From NCBI GenBank assembly GCA_900320245.1, contig ONRP01000011.1, positions 1 through 64,000 of the forward strand: DNA of 64,000 nt, read 5' to 3'. The notes under the pieces are model-generated. The model saw only the letters and a program-made list of their open reading frames with translations, had not been told where the DNA came from and ran no database searches. The DNA comes from an uncultured Prevotellaceae bacterium (GTDB lineage Bacteria > Bacteroidota > Bacteroidia > Bacteroidales > Muribaculaceae). Position numbers and translations under genes: made by a program. Below are positions 27,128 to 36,332 of the stretch, piece by piece (within the stretch, counting starts at the first letter, position 1; the number at the start of each line of letters is the position of its first letter).

Positions 27128-28399
27128 TTAAAGTGAACTGGCAGCAAGCCGGAAACCAAGGTTACCAAACTGATGTTCCGGACGCCGGATGTTACTTCTA
27201 TACGACACACGGCAGAGCCATGCGGAATCCGACCAGCCTCCACCACGGTTCACACGATAAGTGCCAGTAGCGGGGCCAGTAGGATTCGTCTGCGATTTAT
27301 TACTATAGCTATCATAGCAGTCCTGAACCCATTCCCATACATTACCCGACATGTCATACAGGCCCAACTCGTTAGCCTTCTTAGTGCCAACGGGGTGCGT
27401 TATACCACCATCGCTATCCTTGCACCATGCCACATCATCGATTTTATCGCTACCACTGTACATGTAGCCATTGCTGCGGTTACCGCCACGAGCAGCATAC
27501 TCCCATTCCGCATCAGTCGGAAGGCGGTAATGTTTACCCGTCAACTGGTTCAGTTTGGTAATGAATTTTTGGCAATCATACCACGAAACAAATGTCACAG
27601 GACGGCTCAAGTTGCCCGTGAAATTGCTTGGGTTGTTGCCCATTACCGCCTGCCATAATTCCTGTGTCACCTCATACTTGCAGATGTAGAAACTACTTAG
27701 TGTTACCTGATGAGCGGGTTTCTCAGTATATCCCGCATTTTTATCATCAGAGCCCATCATAAACGTTCCGCCATCAACTTTCACCATATTATCTTCGAGT
27801 TTACTAAGCATCCGGTTGAGTCGCAATTCTTGCTCGGATGGGTGATTGCCACCGTATTGACAATTCTCGATAACTTTGCCGCAAGTTGAGCATTTCGGAT
27901 GTGCGCCCCGATATTGACAATCATCGATTATTTTGCCACAGGTTGAGCATCTCGGATGATAACCTCCATATTGGCATTGTTCTATGACCTCGCCGCAAGT
28001 TGAGCACTTGGGATGCTTGCCACCGTACTGGCATTTGTCCACTGTCTTGCCGCAGGTACTGCATTTAGCCGGGTGCTTGCCTTTATATTGGCATTTGTCG
28101 ATGGTTTTGCCACAAGTCTTACATTTAGCCGGGTGCTTGCCTTTGTATTGGCATTTGTCGATGGTTTTGCCACAAGTCTTACATTTAGCCGGGTGCTTGC
28201 CTTTGTATTGGCACTTGTCGATGGTCTTGCCACAAGTTGAGCACTTCTTTGGCGCTGTAGGGTGCTCGAATTTGTAAGGGCATTCGCTGTATGGCTTGCC
28301 GCAAGTGGGGCATTTCTGCTGCGGAACTTGGGCTGTAGCCACCATGGATGCTGATGCCAGCACCAACAGCGACAATAGGATATGTAACGTCTTTTTCAT
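27128..28399 (-). CDS. Secreted protein with eight Cys/His modules and a SUMF1-like domain
   Basis: About 423 residues from the ATG at 28399 (another ATG two codons earlier). Signal peptide, then eight consecutive modules CxTCGxxxxxCxYxGxHP of 19-23 residues (about residues 30-190), the middle ones nearly identical. A SUMF1 domain follows (VDGGTFMMGSDDKN, YEVTQELWQAVMGNNP, YRLPTDAEWEYAARGG, MSGNVWEWVQDC, LCRVSYR...NLGFRLA). Three Cys and one His per module, evenly spaced, suggest one metal per module or disulfide-stabilised beads. Function is unknown; the array probably works as an extended stalk or metal-binding region outside the cytoplasm. Confidence 0.8.
   Translation of the reverse strand: MKKTLHILLSLLVLASASMVATAQVPQQKCPTCGKPYSECPYKFEHPTAPKKCSTCGKTIDKCQYKGKHPAKCKTCGKTIDKCQYKGKHPAKCKTCGKTIDKCQYKGKHPAKCSTCGKTVDKCQYGGKHPKCSTCGEVIEQCQYGGYHPRCSTCGKIIDDCQYRGAHPKCSTCGKVIENCQYGGNHPSEQELRLNRMLSKLEDNMVKVDGGTFMMGSDDKNAGYTEKPAHQVTLSSFYICKYEVTQELWQAVMGNNPSNFTGNLSRPVTFVSWYDCQKFITKLNQLTGKHYRLPTDAEWEYAARGGNRSNGYMYSGSDKIDDVAWCKDSDGGITHPVGTKKANELGLYDMSGNVWEWVQDCYDSYSNKSQTNPTGPATGTYRVNRGGGWSDSAWLCRVSYRSNIRRPEHQFGNLGFRLAASSL
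27843..28320. repeat. Coding tandem repeat, about 57-60 bp period
   Basis: Encodes the eight Cys/His modules. Units 28081-28140 and 28141-28200 differ at only one base, so the array has recently expanded or been homogenised; outer units are more diverged. Confidence 0.85.
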
Positions 28400-28500
28400 T
28401 GTCATTCTTATGGTTCTATCTTTAACTGGAGTAGTCTTAAATCAACCTGATAAGAGACTGAAGCATTGGCGGCACAGTTGTCAGCCACATGACATTAAAT

Positions 28501-29220
28501 TTAGTTGGTGCCCTGAAGCTTGAAGGTCACAGGCAGGGTGTACCATACACGCACGACCTGACCATTCTGGCGGCCCGGGGTAAACTTGGGCAACGACTTA
28601 ACGACACGGATTGCTTCCTGATCGAGGTCCTTGTCCACTGAACGGGCAACCTTCACCTCACCTACTCGACCATCTTTTTCTACAACGAATTGCAGGATGA
28701 CCTTACCTTGAATATTCTTTTTGGCTGCCTCTGGCGGATATTGGAGGTGTGAACCCAAATACCTCATCAGTGCAGCATCGCCACCAGGGAACTGGGGCAT
28801 CTGCTCTACTGAAGAGTATATCCTCTCGGAGTCATTCTTCTTGGCGGGCTTTTGCTCAGCGGGCTTTTGCTCAACAGGCTTTTGCTCAATGGACCTCTCC
28901 ATGACGGTTTCCTCTTTTTGAGGTTTGGTCTCGTGACGGTCTTCATTACCGGTCTTGTTATCTTTCTGACCAGAAACTCTCTTGGATTTCTGACTACCGC
29001 CTGTGACCTTGCCATTGGTTGAGTTTTTCTTCGATACAGCCTGCTTCTTGCCTTTATTGCTTGTCGGGGTCGATTGCTTTGGGTGCTTGAATTTGTTCGG
29101 GCACTCGCTGTATGACTTGCCACAAGTGGGGCATTTCTGCTGCTTGACTTGGGCCGTAGCCAACATGGCTGCTGATGCCAACACCAGCAGTGCCAATAGG
29201 ACAAATATTGTCTTTTTCAT
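28501..29220 (-). CDS. TonB C-terminal-domain protein with N-terminal Cys/His module
   Basis: 239 residues. Signal peptide, one Cys/His module (CPTCGKSYSECPNKFKHP), a basic low-complexity linker, three EQKP repeats (about 113-127), then a TonB C-terminal domain (FPGGDAALMRYL, LQYPPEAAKKNIQGKVILQFVVEKDGRVG, FTPGRQNGQVVRVWYTLPVTF). Unlike usual TonB it has a cleavable-looking signal peptide rather than a plain membrane anchor, so it may be a periplasmic TonB-like protein. It begins 20 nt after the kinase at 29241. Its first 45 residues match the start of the eight-module protein. Confidence 0.8.
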   Translation of the reverse strand: MKKTIFVLLALLVLASAAMLATAQVKQQKCPTCGKSYSECPNKFKHPKQSTPTSNKGKKQAVSKKNSTNGKVTGGSQKSKRVSGQKDNKTGNEDRHETKPQKEETVMERSIEQKPVEQKPAEQKPAKKNDSERIYSSVEQMPQFPGGDAALMRYLGSHLQYPPEAAKKNIQGKVILQFVVEKDGRVGEVKVARSVDKDLDQEAIRVVKSLPKFTPGRQNGQVVRVWYTLPVTFKLQGTN

Positions 29221-29240
29221 TGTTCTTTCTACTTATTAGG

Positions 29241-32186
29241 TTATCCTATTTTATTGATTACCTTACCGTTCTTGTTATACCATGTTCCGTATTTTGGGCG
29301 ATTGTTCTCAAATGTGCCATCGAAGTAGGATCCATCAGGTAGGGAGTAACGCCCCTTCACAAACACATTATTCTGTATCGTACCCTCAAACTTGTCACCG
29401 CTCTTGAAGTAGTACTTGCAATTATCACCGTCGGCATTGCCATTCTTGAAACTGCCTTCGAGCCTTTCACCGTTATCAAACTCCACCGTGCCGTCACCGT
29501 CGGGCATCCCGTCAGCATCGACAGAACCAGAGTAGGTGCAGGATGTACCATCGGCACAAAGCGGAATAACGACTTGCTTGTTCTCCACAACGACCTTCGA
29601 CTGCTCGGCAACCTCTTCGGCGGCAGCCTCGACAGCCTCTTTGTTGACCTCCTCATCTGACTGAGTTGGCGTTGGATCGCTATTGTGTAACAGCGCATAA
29701 CCACCCACCACGAGCAGCAAACCGGCACAAGCAGCAAGAATGACAGGCCATAACTTGCGGGGTTTGGATTCGGTTTGAGAGTCAGTTTCGTATTCGTGGA
29801 CGACTTTTACAGGTTCAGGTTTAACCACGGTTACAGGCTCATTCGTAGGTTCCGGCTGGAGTTTGGTTGCGGCTTGGGACTCGGTCTTGACCTGGGTCTC
29901 GTCGGTAGCAGGCAGCACGACCACAGCGGCAGGAACACTGACCTGAAGTGTTGCCGTCTCGCTCCTCAGTTCATCTTTATCCTGAGCCGTTGCGGTAACT
30001 TGATAGGTCATCGCACGCTTCTGCCGTTTGAACGTGTAGGGCACTTGAATCTTCTTGCCGTCGAGCAATACTTGAACTGCGCCCTTTCCTGTCACGTTGA
30101 GCGAGAACGTCTTCGCGTCATAGTTGATGACAGGGACGGCAGTCTGACGCAGTGCAGGAACGACCACACGCAGGCGGGCCTCTTCGCTTATCAACTCACC
30201 GTTGACCTGGGCGGTAGCGGTGACATTGAAGGACTGTTCCTCGCGTTGCTGCTTGAACGTGTAAGGTACTTGAATCTTCTTGCCGTCGAGCAATACTTGA
30301 ACTGAGCCCTTTCCTGTCACGTTGAGTGTGAATGTCTTCGGGTCAAAGTTGATGGATGGAGCGGCAGTTTGGCGTAATGCAGGAACGACCACACGCAGGC
30401 GGGCCTCTTCGCTCATCAACTCACCGTTGACTTGGGCGGTAGCGGTGACATTGAAGGACTGTTCCTGGCGTTGCTGCTTGAACGTGTACGGCACTTGAAT
30501 CTTCTTGCCGTCGAGTAACACTTGAACTGAGCCCTTTCCTGTCACGTTGAGCGTGAAGGCTTTTGCATCATAATTGATGGAGGGTGCGGCCGTTTGGCGC
30601 AGTGCGGGAACGACCACACGCAGATGCGCTTCTTCGCTTTTTTCTTCACCATCGACCTGGGCGGTAGCAGTGACATTGAAGGACTGTTCCTGGCGTTGCT
30701 GCTTGAATGTATAAGGTACTTGAATCTTCTTGCCGTCGAGCAGCACTTGAAGTTCTCCCTTTCCTGTCACGTTGAGCGTGAACGTCTTCGCATCGTAGTT
30801 AATGGATGGAGCGGCCGTCTGACGCAGTGCAGGAACAACCACACGCAGGTGCGCTTCTTCGCTTTTCACTTCACCATCGACCTGGGCGGTAGCGGTGACA
30901 TTGAAGGACTGTTCCCGCATCTGTTGCGGGAAGGTGCAGGGCACTTCTATCTCCCTGCCGTCAAGATAGACCTTAACCGTCCCTTTGCCCGACGCATTGA
31001 GCGTAAAACTTTTAGGATCGAAACTGATGGTTGGTGCAGCAGTCTGTTTAAGGGCCGGCACCACTATCATCATTCCCACTTCCTCGCTTCTTACTGCTCC
31101 ATTAGCCTGGGCCGTGGCAGTGACATGGTAGGTCATCTCACGCATCTGCGGCTGGAGTTTGCAGGGCACTTGAATCGGTCTACCATCGAGAAACACCATA
31201 ATTGTTCCTTTGCCCATCACATTAAGCACCAAGGCTTTCTGGTCAAAGTCAATGACTGGTGGCGGAGTCTGGTTGGGAGTGGGAGGATTCAGGAACTCCT
31301 TGATCTGCTGTACATTCTGCGGTCGCTGCTTGCGGTTGGTCTTGATGAGCCAAAGCACCAAGCCACGCATCAGCGGACTCACTTTGGCAGGCATGGGCAA
31401 GGCCTCATGCTTGTCGGGGCTGGTATCGTCATCGATGTCACCAGGCATGGGCGGATGCTTGAGTGTGAGCAGGTTGTAAAGCATGGCACCCAAGGCATAA
31501 AAGTCGGTCCAAGGGCCAAATTTATCATAACTCCTCTCCATCTGCTCACGGGGCGCATAGCCGTTGGTATAGGCCACGGCCGAAGTAGAGATGGCTCCTC
31601 CCGTGTCAGAATTGAACTGCTTGCTGGCACCGAAGTCGATGAGTTTGACGACGCCCGACTTATCCACCATCACATTGGCAGGCTTGAGGTCCATGTGCCA
31701 CAATCCCTGGCCATGCACCTCCTGGAGCGCATCAAGCACCTGGTCGAGCACTTTACGGATTTCTGACTCAGCCATGGGTTGGCCGGTACGCTGGAGGCGC
31801 TCCTTGAGGTTCTCGCCATTGATGAAATCCATAACATAATAGGATGTACCGTTCTCATTGAACAGGTCATACACCCTGACAATATGCACGTTATGGAGTT
31901 TACGCAGGCGCAGTGCCTCCTTTCTGAACTTCTCCAGTTGCGCATTGAATTCTTCGGTCTTTCCTGCATTGCTCACCCTGACGCTGCTGCTGTCGCTGCC
32001 GCGTTCAGAGATATCCTTCATAAAGAACTCCTTGATGGCATAGGTCTCATTGAAAAGGATGTGAGTTGCCACGTAGGTGTTGCCGAAGCCGCCACTGGAC
32101 AGATAGCCGTCTATACGGTAGTTGCCGTGCAGGATAGATCCTGTCGGCAACATTGATTCTAGGTTGATATGTTTATCACTCGCCAT
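29241..32186 (-). CDS. Large membrane Ser/Thr kinase with six 75-residue repeats and MORN repeats
   Basis: 981 residues. Kinase domain about 20-298 (SSGGFGNTY, AIKEFF, HMDLKPAN, LIDFGASK; non-RD). Six tandem 75-residue repeats follow (about 310-759), each with LNVTGKG, VLLDGKKIQVPYTF, NVTATAQ and LRVVVPALRQTAA, predicted beta-sandwich units. One membrane helix is at about 809-831 and C-terminal MORN-like repeats follow (YSGSVDADGMPDGDG, RLEGSFKNG, KFEGTIQNN). With a single membrane helix after the repeats, the repeats would lie on the cytoplasmic side, which is unusual for such domains. It is followed by the TonB-like gene and preceded by the PP2C phosphatase gene. Confidence 0.9.
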   Translation of the reverse strand: MASDKHINLESMLPTGSILHGNYRIDGYLSSGGFGNTYVATHILFNETYAIKEFFMKDISERGSDSSSVRVSNAGKTEEFNAQLEKFRKEALRLRKLHNVHIVRVYDLFNENGTSYYVMDFINGENLKERLQRTGQPMAESEIRKVLDQVLDALQEVHGQGLWHMDLKPANVMVDKSGVVKLIDFGASKQFNSDTGGAISTSAVAYTNGYAPREQMERSYDKFGPWTDFYALGAMLYNLLTLKHPPMPGDIDDDTSPDKHEALPMPAKVSPLMRGLVLWLIKTNRKQRPQNVQQIKEFLNPPTPNQTPPPVIDFDQKALVLNVMGKGTIMVFLDGRPIQVPCKLQPQMREMTYHVTATAQANGAVRSEEVGMMIVVPALKQTAAPTISFDPKSFTLNASGKGTVKVYLDGREIEVPCTFPQQMREQSFNVTATAQVDGEVKSEEAHLRVVVPALRQTAAPSINYDAKTFTLNVTGKGELQVLLDGKKIQVPYTFKQQRQEQSFNVTATAQVDGEEKSEEAHLRVVVPALRQTAAPSINYDAKAFTLNVTGKGSVQVLLDGKKIQVPYTFKQQRQEQSFNVTATAQVNGELMSEEARLRVVVPALRQTAAPSINFDPKTFTLNVTGKGSVQVLLDGKKIQVPYTFKQQREEQSFNVTATAQVNGELISEEARLRVVVPALRQTAVPVINYDAKTFSLNVTGKGAVQVLLDGKKIQVPYTFKRQKRAMTYQVTATAQDKDELRSETATLQVSVPAAVVVLPATDETQVKTESQAATKLQPEPTNEPVTVVKPEPVKVVHEYETDSQTESKPRKLWPVILAACAGLLLVVGGYALLHNSDPTPTQSDEEVNKEAVEAAAEEVAEQSKVVVENKQVVIPLCADGTSCTYSGSVDADGMPDGDGTVEFDNGERLEGSFKNGNADGDNCKYYFKSGDKFEGTIQNNVFVKGRYSLPDGSYFDGTFENNRPKYGTWYNKNGKVINKIG
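29910..31259. repeat. Six tandem 225-bp coding repeats
   Basis: Encodes the six 75-residue units of the 981-residue kinase. Units 3-5 are highly similar at DNA level; the outer ones are more diverged. Such an array can change copy number by recombination. Confidence 0.85.
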
Positions 32187-32198
32187 AGGCTTTTAAGG

Positions 32199-33719
32199 TT
32201 AAGCAGATGTTGTATCTGAAGTTTCGTCACTACGCACTGGGGGTGTGGAAGGTTGCAGTCGCGGCTTTCCCATCTGTTTCCCTCCTCTTCTTATAATATT
32301 GGGATCTGTTTGGCCTTGTTGACCAGCAGGATTCTCAACCTGTTGCTGTTGCGGCTGAGGTTGATTAGCCTGTTGCTGTTGTTGCGGCTGAGGTTGCTCG
32401 CGTTGCTGACTCTCTTGCTGGATGTGGCGCTCGATGTTTTTGGGAGGTTCAGGTTTCACTTCCCACACTTCATTACGTTTGGGTTCGACGGGCATGGTAA
32501 TCGTGTCGTTGCCAGTATTGGCGGCATCTTCCTTTTTGTTGCGGTCGCTCAACATCAGATAAGCGACCACGGCAACTGCTGCCAACGCAAGCAGCACTAG
32601 GATCCACACACGCGATGAAGGCTTGCGAGACGGCACGGTCTCGGCAGCAGGTTGTTGACTGGCAGGCTGCGATTCCTTGACCACAGGCTCGGGTTGCTGC
32701 TGAGCAATTGGTTCAGGCTGCTGTGGAGCAACGGGTTCGGACTGCAGGGGAATGACGGGCTCGGGTTTTGACTCGTTAACAGGCTGTGAAGGCACCGGGG
32801 TTGCCTGAACAGGGGCAACAGGTTCTGCCTGAACGGGGGCCTGCTGCACCACAACAACACCCTCGTTAGACGGCACGGCATCAATCACAGCGGGTTTGAT
32901 GTTAAGGGCGTTATATCGCGACGTCTTCTCCTCATTACCGGTAATCAGACTATCGGCCTGCTCACGCTGCACATCCTCGACCTGAATCAGATAGGCGCTG
33001 TGATTGTCACTGTTGCCCTTAGTGGCATCAATCAGTTGCTGACGCTTGACCTCGTTACTCTCATTCGATGAGAACAGACGCAGAATCTCGTCATCTTCCA
33101 TCTGCTCAAGCATGCCGTCGCTGCACAGATAGAAGTAATCGCCCTTTTCGATATCGGTAATGTGGATAACATCGGGCCTGACACGGTTTTCTTCACCAGG
33201 CTGAACGGCGCGGGTGATGACATTCTTGCGGGGATAGTTCTTCATCTCCTCAAGGGAAATCTCACCACTCTGGTAAAGGTCGAAAACGAGCGAGTGGTCA
33301 CGGCTGACGTAGAGGATTTCCTTGCCGGGGCGAATGTGATAGATGCGACTGTCGCCAATGTGCGCCGCCGTCACGCCACCATGGTGGATATAGATGAGCG
33401 TGAGCGTCGTGCCCATCTTCTTGTAGTTGCCGTCATCGGCCTTATCAAGGATCTGATAGGCATAGGCGATGGCGTTGGCAAGCATCTCATCGCGGAACGG
33501 CTCGGCGGGGTCAATGTTACGAGCAAAGTAGTCGGCAATGCCCTTGGTAAACTCACCGCTGGCTACCTCGCCGTGCTCATGGCCGCCCATACCATCACAC
33601 ACGACGAACAGGCGGTCATCGGAAGTGGCTTTGCCCAACGCGGGGAAGATGGTATCCTCTTGATTGCCTCGCTGGCCCTCATCCCAAATGGCCTGCGGCT
33701 GTTTAATCTTGATAATCAT
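32199..33719 (-). CDS. Membrane PP2C-type Ser/Thr phosphatase
   Basis: 506 residues. The PP2C domain occupies about 1-250, with the metal-binding signatures RGNQEDTIF, VCDGMGGHEHGE, HIGDSRIY and LCSDGM. A Pro/Gln/Glu-rich linker then leads to a membrane helix (about 367-386) and a Gln/Pro-rich C-terminal tail (QQQQQ, PQPQQQQ) outside the cytoplasm. It lies 12 nt upstream of the large kinase gene and would be its natural counterpart, removing phosphates from kinase or FHA partners. Confidence 0.92.
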   Translation of the reverse strand: MIIKIKQPQAIWDEGQRGNQEDTIFPALGKATSDDRLFVVCDGMGGHEHGEVASGEFTKGIADYFARNIDPAEPFRDEMLANAIAYAYQILDKADDGNYKKMGTTLTLIYIHHGGVTAAHIGDSRIYHIRPGKEILYVSRDHSLVFDLYQSGEISLEEMKNYPRKNVITRAVQPGEENRVRPDVIHITDIEKGDYFYLCSDGMLEQMEDDEILRLFSSNESNEVKRQQLIDATKGNSDNHSAYLIQVEDVQREQADSLITGNEEKTSRYNALNIKPAVIDAVPSNEGVVVVQQAPVQAEPVAPVQATPVPSQPVNESKPEPVIPLQSEPVAPQQPEPIAQQQPEPVVKESQPASQQPAAETVPSRKPSSRVWILVLLALAAVAVVAYLMLSDRNKKEDAANTGNDTITMPVEPKRNEVWEVKPEPPKNIERHIQQESQQREQPQPQQQQQANQPQPQQQQVENPAGQQGQTDPNIIRRGGKQMGKPRLQPSTPPVRSDETSDTTSA

Positions 33720-33811
33720 AGTGGTAATGTTAATGAGTAGTGGTCAGGTTTTCCCTTGAGGTTGTGCTAACGAAAAGCAGTTCCCTCAAAGGTCGCCTAA
33801 ATCTATTGTTA

Positions 33812-34384
33812 TCACATCGTGGTGTTCTGCCAACTGGGAGCCATGGGCTCGATGACAAAAACCACCGTGGTGTCACCCATCTGGATGCGGTCTCCGTGAT
33901 GAAGGACGATAGAGTCGCCCGCCTTTAAGGGCACACCGTTGACCAGCGTAGCATTCTTGTTCTTGTAGTTGGCGATATCGGCCTTCATGTGGCCTTGCAG
34001 GTTTGCGACATTGATGATCACGTGTTCACGGCTCATGTACATGTCGTTGGTGTTGAGGGGGACATCGGCCTGCTGGGTCTGAGCCCTGCGACCGACACGG
34101 TTAGCACCCACCTTCAAGGGATACTTCATTCCATTGCACGTGAGCGCACAACACATCTGCAAGGTCTCCTTGTAATCAGCGAGTTGGGTATGGTACTCGT
34201 TGCGTTTGGGGCTGGATGACAGTTCAGTGGGCGCTTCGTTATCATTCTTCACCACATAGAAGGGCACCAGCAGGTTCTTGCCACAGTTGGGGCACTGGAT
34301 TTGGCGCTGTGGTTCATTATTAACGTTGGTGACCTCGAGGATGACTCCACATCCCGGGCATTTGGCTTTAATCGTCTTGCTCAT
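33812..34384 (-). CDS. FHA-domain protein with N-terminal zinc ribbon
   Basis: 190 residues without membrane segment. N-terminal zinc ribbon CPGCG...CPNCG (residues 9-34). C-terminal FHA domain (about 84-180): GANRVGRRAQ, MSREHVIINV and TLVNGVPLKAGDSIVLHHGDRIQMGDT, carrying the conserved Gly-Arg, Ser-x-x-His and Asn-Gly elements needed for phosphothreonine binding. It would read out phosphorylation by the kinases of the cluster. It overlaps the caspase-like gene by 17 nt. Confidence 0.9.
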   Translation of the reverse strand: MSKTIKAKCPGCGVILEVTNVNNEPQRQIQCPNCGKNLLVPFYVVKNDNEAPTELSSSPKRNEYHTQLADYKETLQMCCALTCNGMKYPLKVGANRVGRRAQTQQADVPLNTNDMYMSREHVIINVANLQGHMKADIANYKNKNATLVNGVPLKAGDSIVLHHGDRIQMGDTTVVFVIEPMAPSWQNTTM

Positions 34385-35123
34385 TGTTGTATTCTTTGGT
34401 GTTCTGGTTCCAGGTAATAATTGGCATATTGCCGTTGAATTTGCCCCACATTACTGGATGCTGGGCTCCGTTAGTCGACTTGATGACACCGTCGTGGCAG
34501 AAGTCGTAGATCTCGCGAGCCGATATCGAGCGGTCACGGTTGACATCAGCACCGCCGCGCAGGCCTCGCTCCAAGTAGATGGTAAACATGCTGTTGCTAT
34601 AACGCGACTCTCGCGACTTCTCATCGGAGCGCGACGAGAGGAAGAACATCACGTCCTCGTTCTTCACGGCACGCTGCCATGATTTGGAGCCGCGCATCTT
34701 GCCCGCGTAGCAGGCGTCGGCAATAACTACCTTGGTGCGTGCGGGGCACTTCTTCATAATCTCGAGGATGCGGTCGAAGGACAGCACGCCGTCATAGCAA
34801 GCGAGGCCCTTTTTGGTTCCATGACCACTGAAGAAGAAAATCACTGCATCGTTGGGGCCTGCGTTAGCAAAGGCTCGTGACATCGCCGATATCACCGCAT
34901 CGCGAGTGGCGTCGCCATCGGTGATAATCGAGACGGTGCTGTTGCCGTTCTTGTCATAGACGTTGGCTATCGTGCGGGCGTCATTAGCACTCACGCGCAG
35001 CGAATTTACGCCCTTGGGGTACTTGCTAAGCCCCACACACATCACGTAGTTGCGTGCATCGGCCACGAACGGCATTACGGTCACCGCGAGCAGCAGCATT
35101 AGGCTGATGATACTTCGTTTCAT
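34368..35123 (-). CDS. Secreted caspase-like cysteine peptidase (C14 family)
   Basis: 251 residues. Signal peptide about 1-23. The caspase/metacaspase fold is clear: YVMCVGLSKY at the first strand, catalytic His101 in FFFSGHGTK and Cys138 in VIADACYAGK. Secretion distinguishes it from most bacterial caspase-like proteins, which are cytosolic effectors. It overlaps the FHA gene and follows the His-rich gene by 23 nt, so it belongs to the same transcript. Substrates are unknown. Confidence 0.88.
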   Translation of the reverse strand: MKRSIISLMLLLAVTVMPFVADARNYVMCVGLSKYPKGVNSLRVSANDARTIANVYDKNGNSTVSIITDGDATRDAVISAMSRAFANAGPNDAVIFFFSGHGTKKGLACYDGVLSFDRILEIMKKCPARTKVVIADACYAGKMRGSKSWQRAVKNEDVMFFLSSRSDEKSRESRYSNSMFTIYLERGLRGGADVNRDRSISAREIYDFCHDGVIKSTNGAQHPVMWGKFNGNMPIITWNQNTKEYNNEQDD

Positions 35124-35146
35124 CGTCTTGGGTGCGTTATTGTGAA

Positions 35147-36073
35147 TTAGGCCTCTGCCATACCATCGTCCATGTAATCAGGCATACCGTCAGGAGCCAC
35201 ATCGGGATTCTGGGCAAGGATTTCTTCGTCACCGGCGCCAGGAACATCGCCGTCATCCAGTTTCACAAGTTCCTCGACCGTGATCTGATTGCCCTCGGGA
35301 TCCACCAACACGTCGGGGCCACTGATTCCATGGCTGTCATCAACGTCTACGAGTACAAGGTCGGCCTGGTTGTCACCGTCAGCATCATAGGCTACGACCA
35401 CGTGGCCCTCGTCGGTCGTGGCATGACCAACGATGCGCACACCGTCCTGCTCAAAGCCCGACACGTCGTCATCGTTGGCGTGCTGGTTGTGAGCAACCTC
35501 GTGCTCGTGTTGGTTGCTGTGATGTTCATTGTCGGCAGGGGCATCATGGTGATGGTGGTGCTCAACGTGACCTGTGTGGTGAACCGTGGTCACGTGGGCG
35601 GTCTCGATATGGTCGGTATTCACGTCATGGGCAGGGATCTCGGGACGAACAAGTTCAGCAAAATCATGCTTCTCAGCGTCGGTCATAGCATCCCATTCCT
35701 CCGCATAATAGGTGTTGAATATGCCACCGTGCCAATGGAAGACGCCACCAGGGCCCACCTCGGCGCGTGCAGCGGCGAAGGCTTCGGAGAAGGACATGTC
35801 ATCACTCACGTGAGCCACTTTGAGATGAGCGGCCTCATCGGTAGCCTGCTGGCCAACTGCGGGTTGCTCGCCAGCAATGGCCTCCATGCCCAATACACTG
35901 CCAGCACCCATCAGGATACCGGTCACGCCACCAATGGCCACGGGTTTCCATAAACTGCCGGCTGCTGCGCCTGCGGTCTTACTTGTTACGTTGCTTGCTG
36001 CGTTACCTGCTACATTGCCTGCTACGTTTGCATTCTGCATGTTGCCTCCGATAATAGTTTCTTCGTTTGCCAT
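35147..36073 (-). CDS. His-rich acidic protein of unknown function
   Basis: 308 residues. The N-terminus is rich in Asn/Ala repeats (NVAGNVAGNAASN), then a hydrophobic Gly/Ala stretch (about 46-66, PVAIGGVTGILMGAGSVLG) that may be a membrane helix or a glycine-zipper. A middle motif reads GGVFHWHGGIFNTYYAEEWDAM, then a His-rich tract with five consecutive His and an acidic C-terminus with DGDNQAD-type calcium-loop-like segments. I do not recognise the family. It is the first gene of the main signalling transcript, behind a good promoter, so it may be a target or sensor of the kinase system. Confidence 0.7.
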   Translation of the reverse strand: MANEETIIGGNMQNANVAGNVAGNAASNVTSKTAGAAAGSLWKPVAIGGVTGILMGAGSVLGMEAIAGEQPAVGQQATDEAAHLKVAHVSDDMSFSEAFAAARAEVGPGGVFHWHGGIFNTYYAEEWDAMTDAEKHDFAELVRPEIPAHDVNTDHIETAHVTTVHHTGHVEHHHHHDAPADNEHHSNQHEHEVAHNQHANDDDVSGFEQDGVRIVGHATTDEGHVVVAYDADGDNQADLVLVDVDDSHGISGPDVLVDPEGNQITVEELVKLDDGDVPGAGDEEILAQNPDVAPDGMPDYMDDGMAEA

Positions 36074-36123
36074 AATAGTAAAGTTTTAAAGAATGAATAA
36101 TTTATTGTTTTGATTTGATGATG

Positions 36124-36156
36124 CAAAGTTAACACATCGGGAAAACTTATGCCAAA
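36124..36156 (-). promoter_or_regulatory. Promoter of the main kinase/phosphatase/SUMF1 transcript
   Basis: Minus strand: TTTG (36153-36156), 21-nt spacer, TAACTTTG (36124-36131), 50 nt before the ATG at 36073. No gene is seen in 36074-36332. Confidence 0.7.
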
Positions 36157-36332
36157 TTTTCCAGCCCTTTTTGGATGAAATACCCCGATTAATGTATGAA
36201 ATGTTCTGACAGCATGAAAACCCACAAAAAATCCTCAAAAACAAACGCCTAGTATCACACAATAAACACCCATGGCCACTCATGCAGTTCCTCTCGCATG
36301 AATGGCCACGAGTGATAACTTTTATTCATTAT

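Noticed and set aside
27843-28320. Regular DNA repeats resembling a CRISPR array
   Set aside because: Units are contiguous and in frame, encode Cys/His modules inside a long gene, and have no unique spacers; no cas genes are present.
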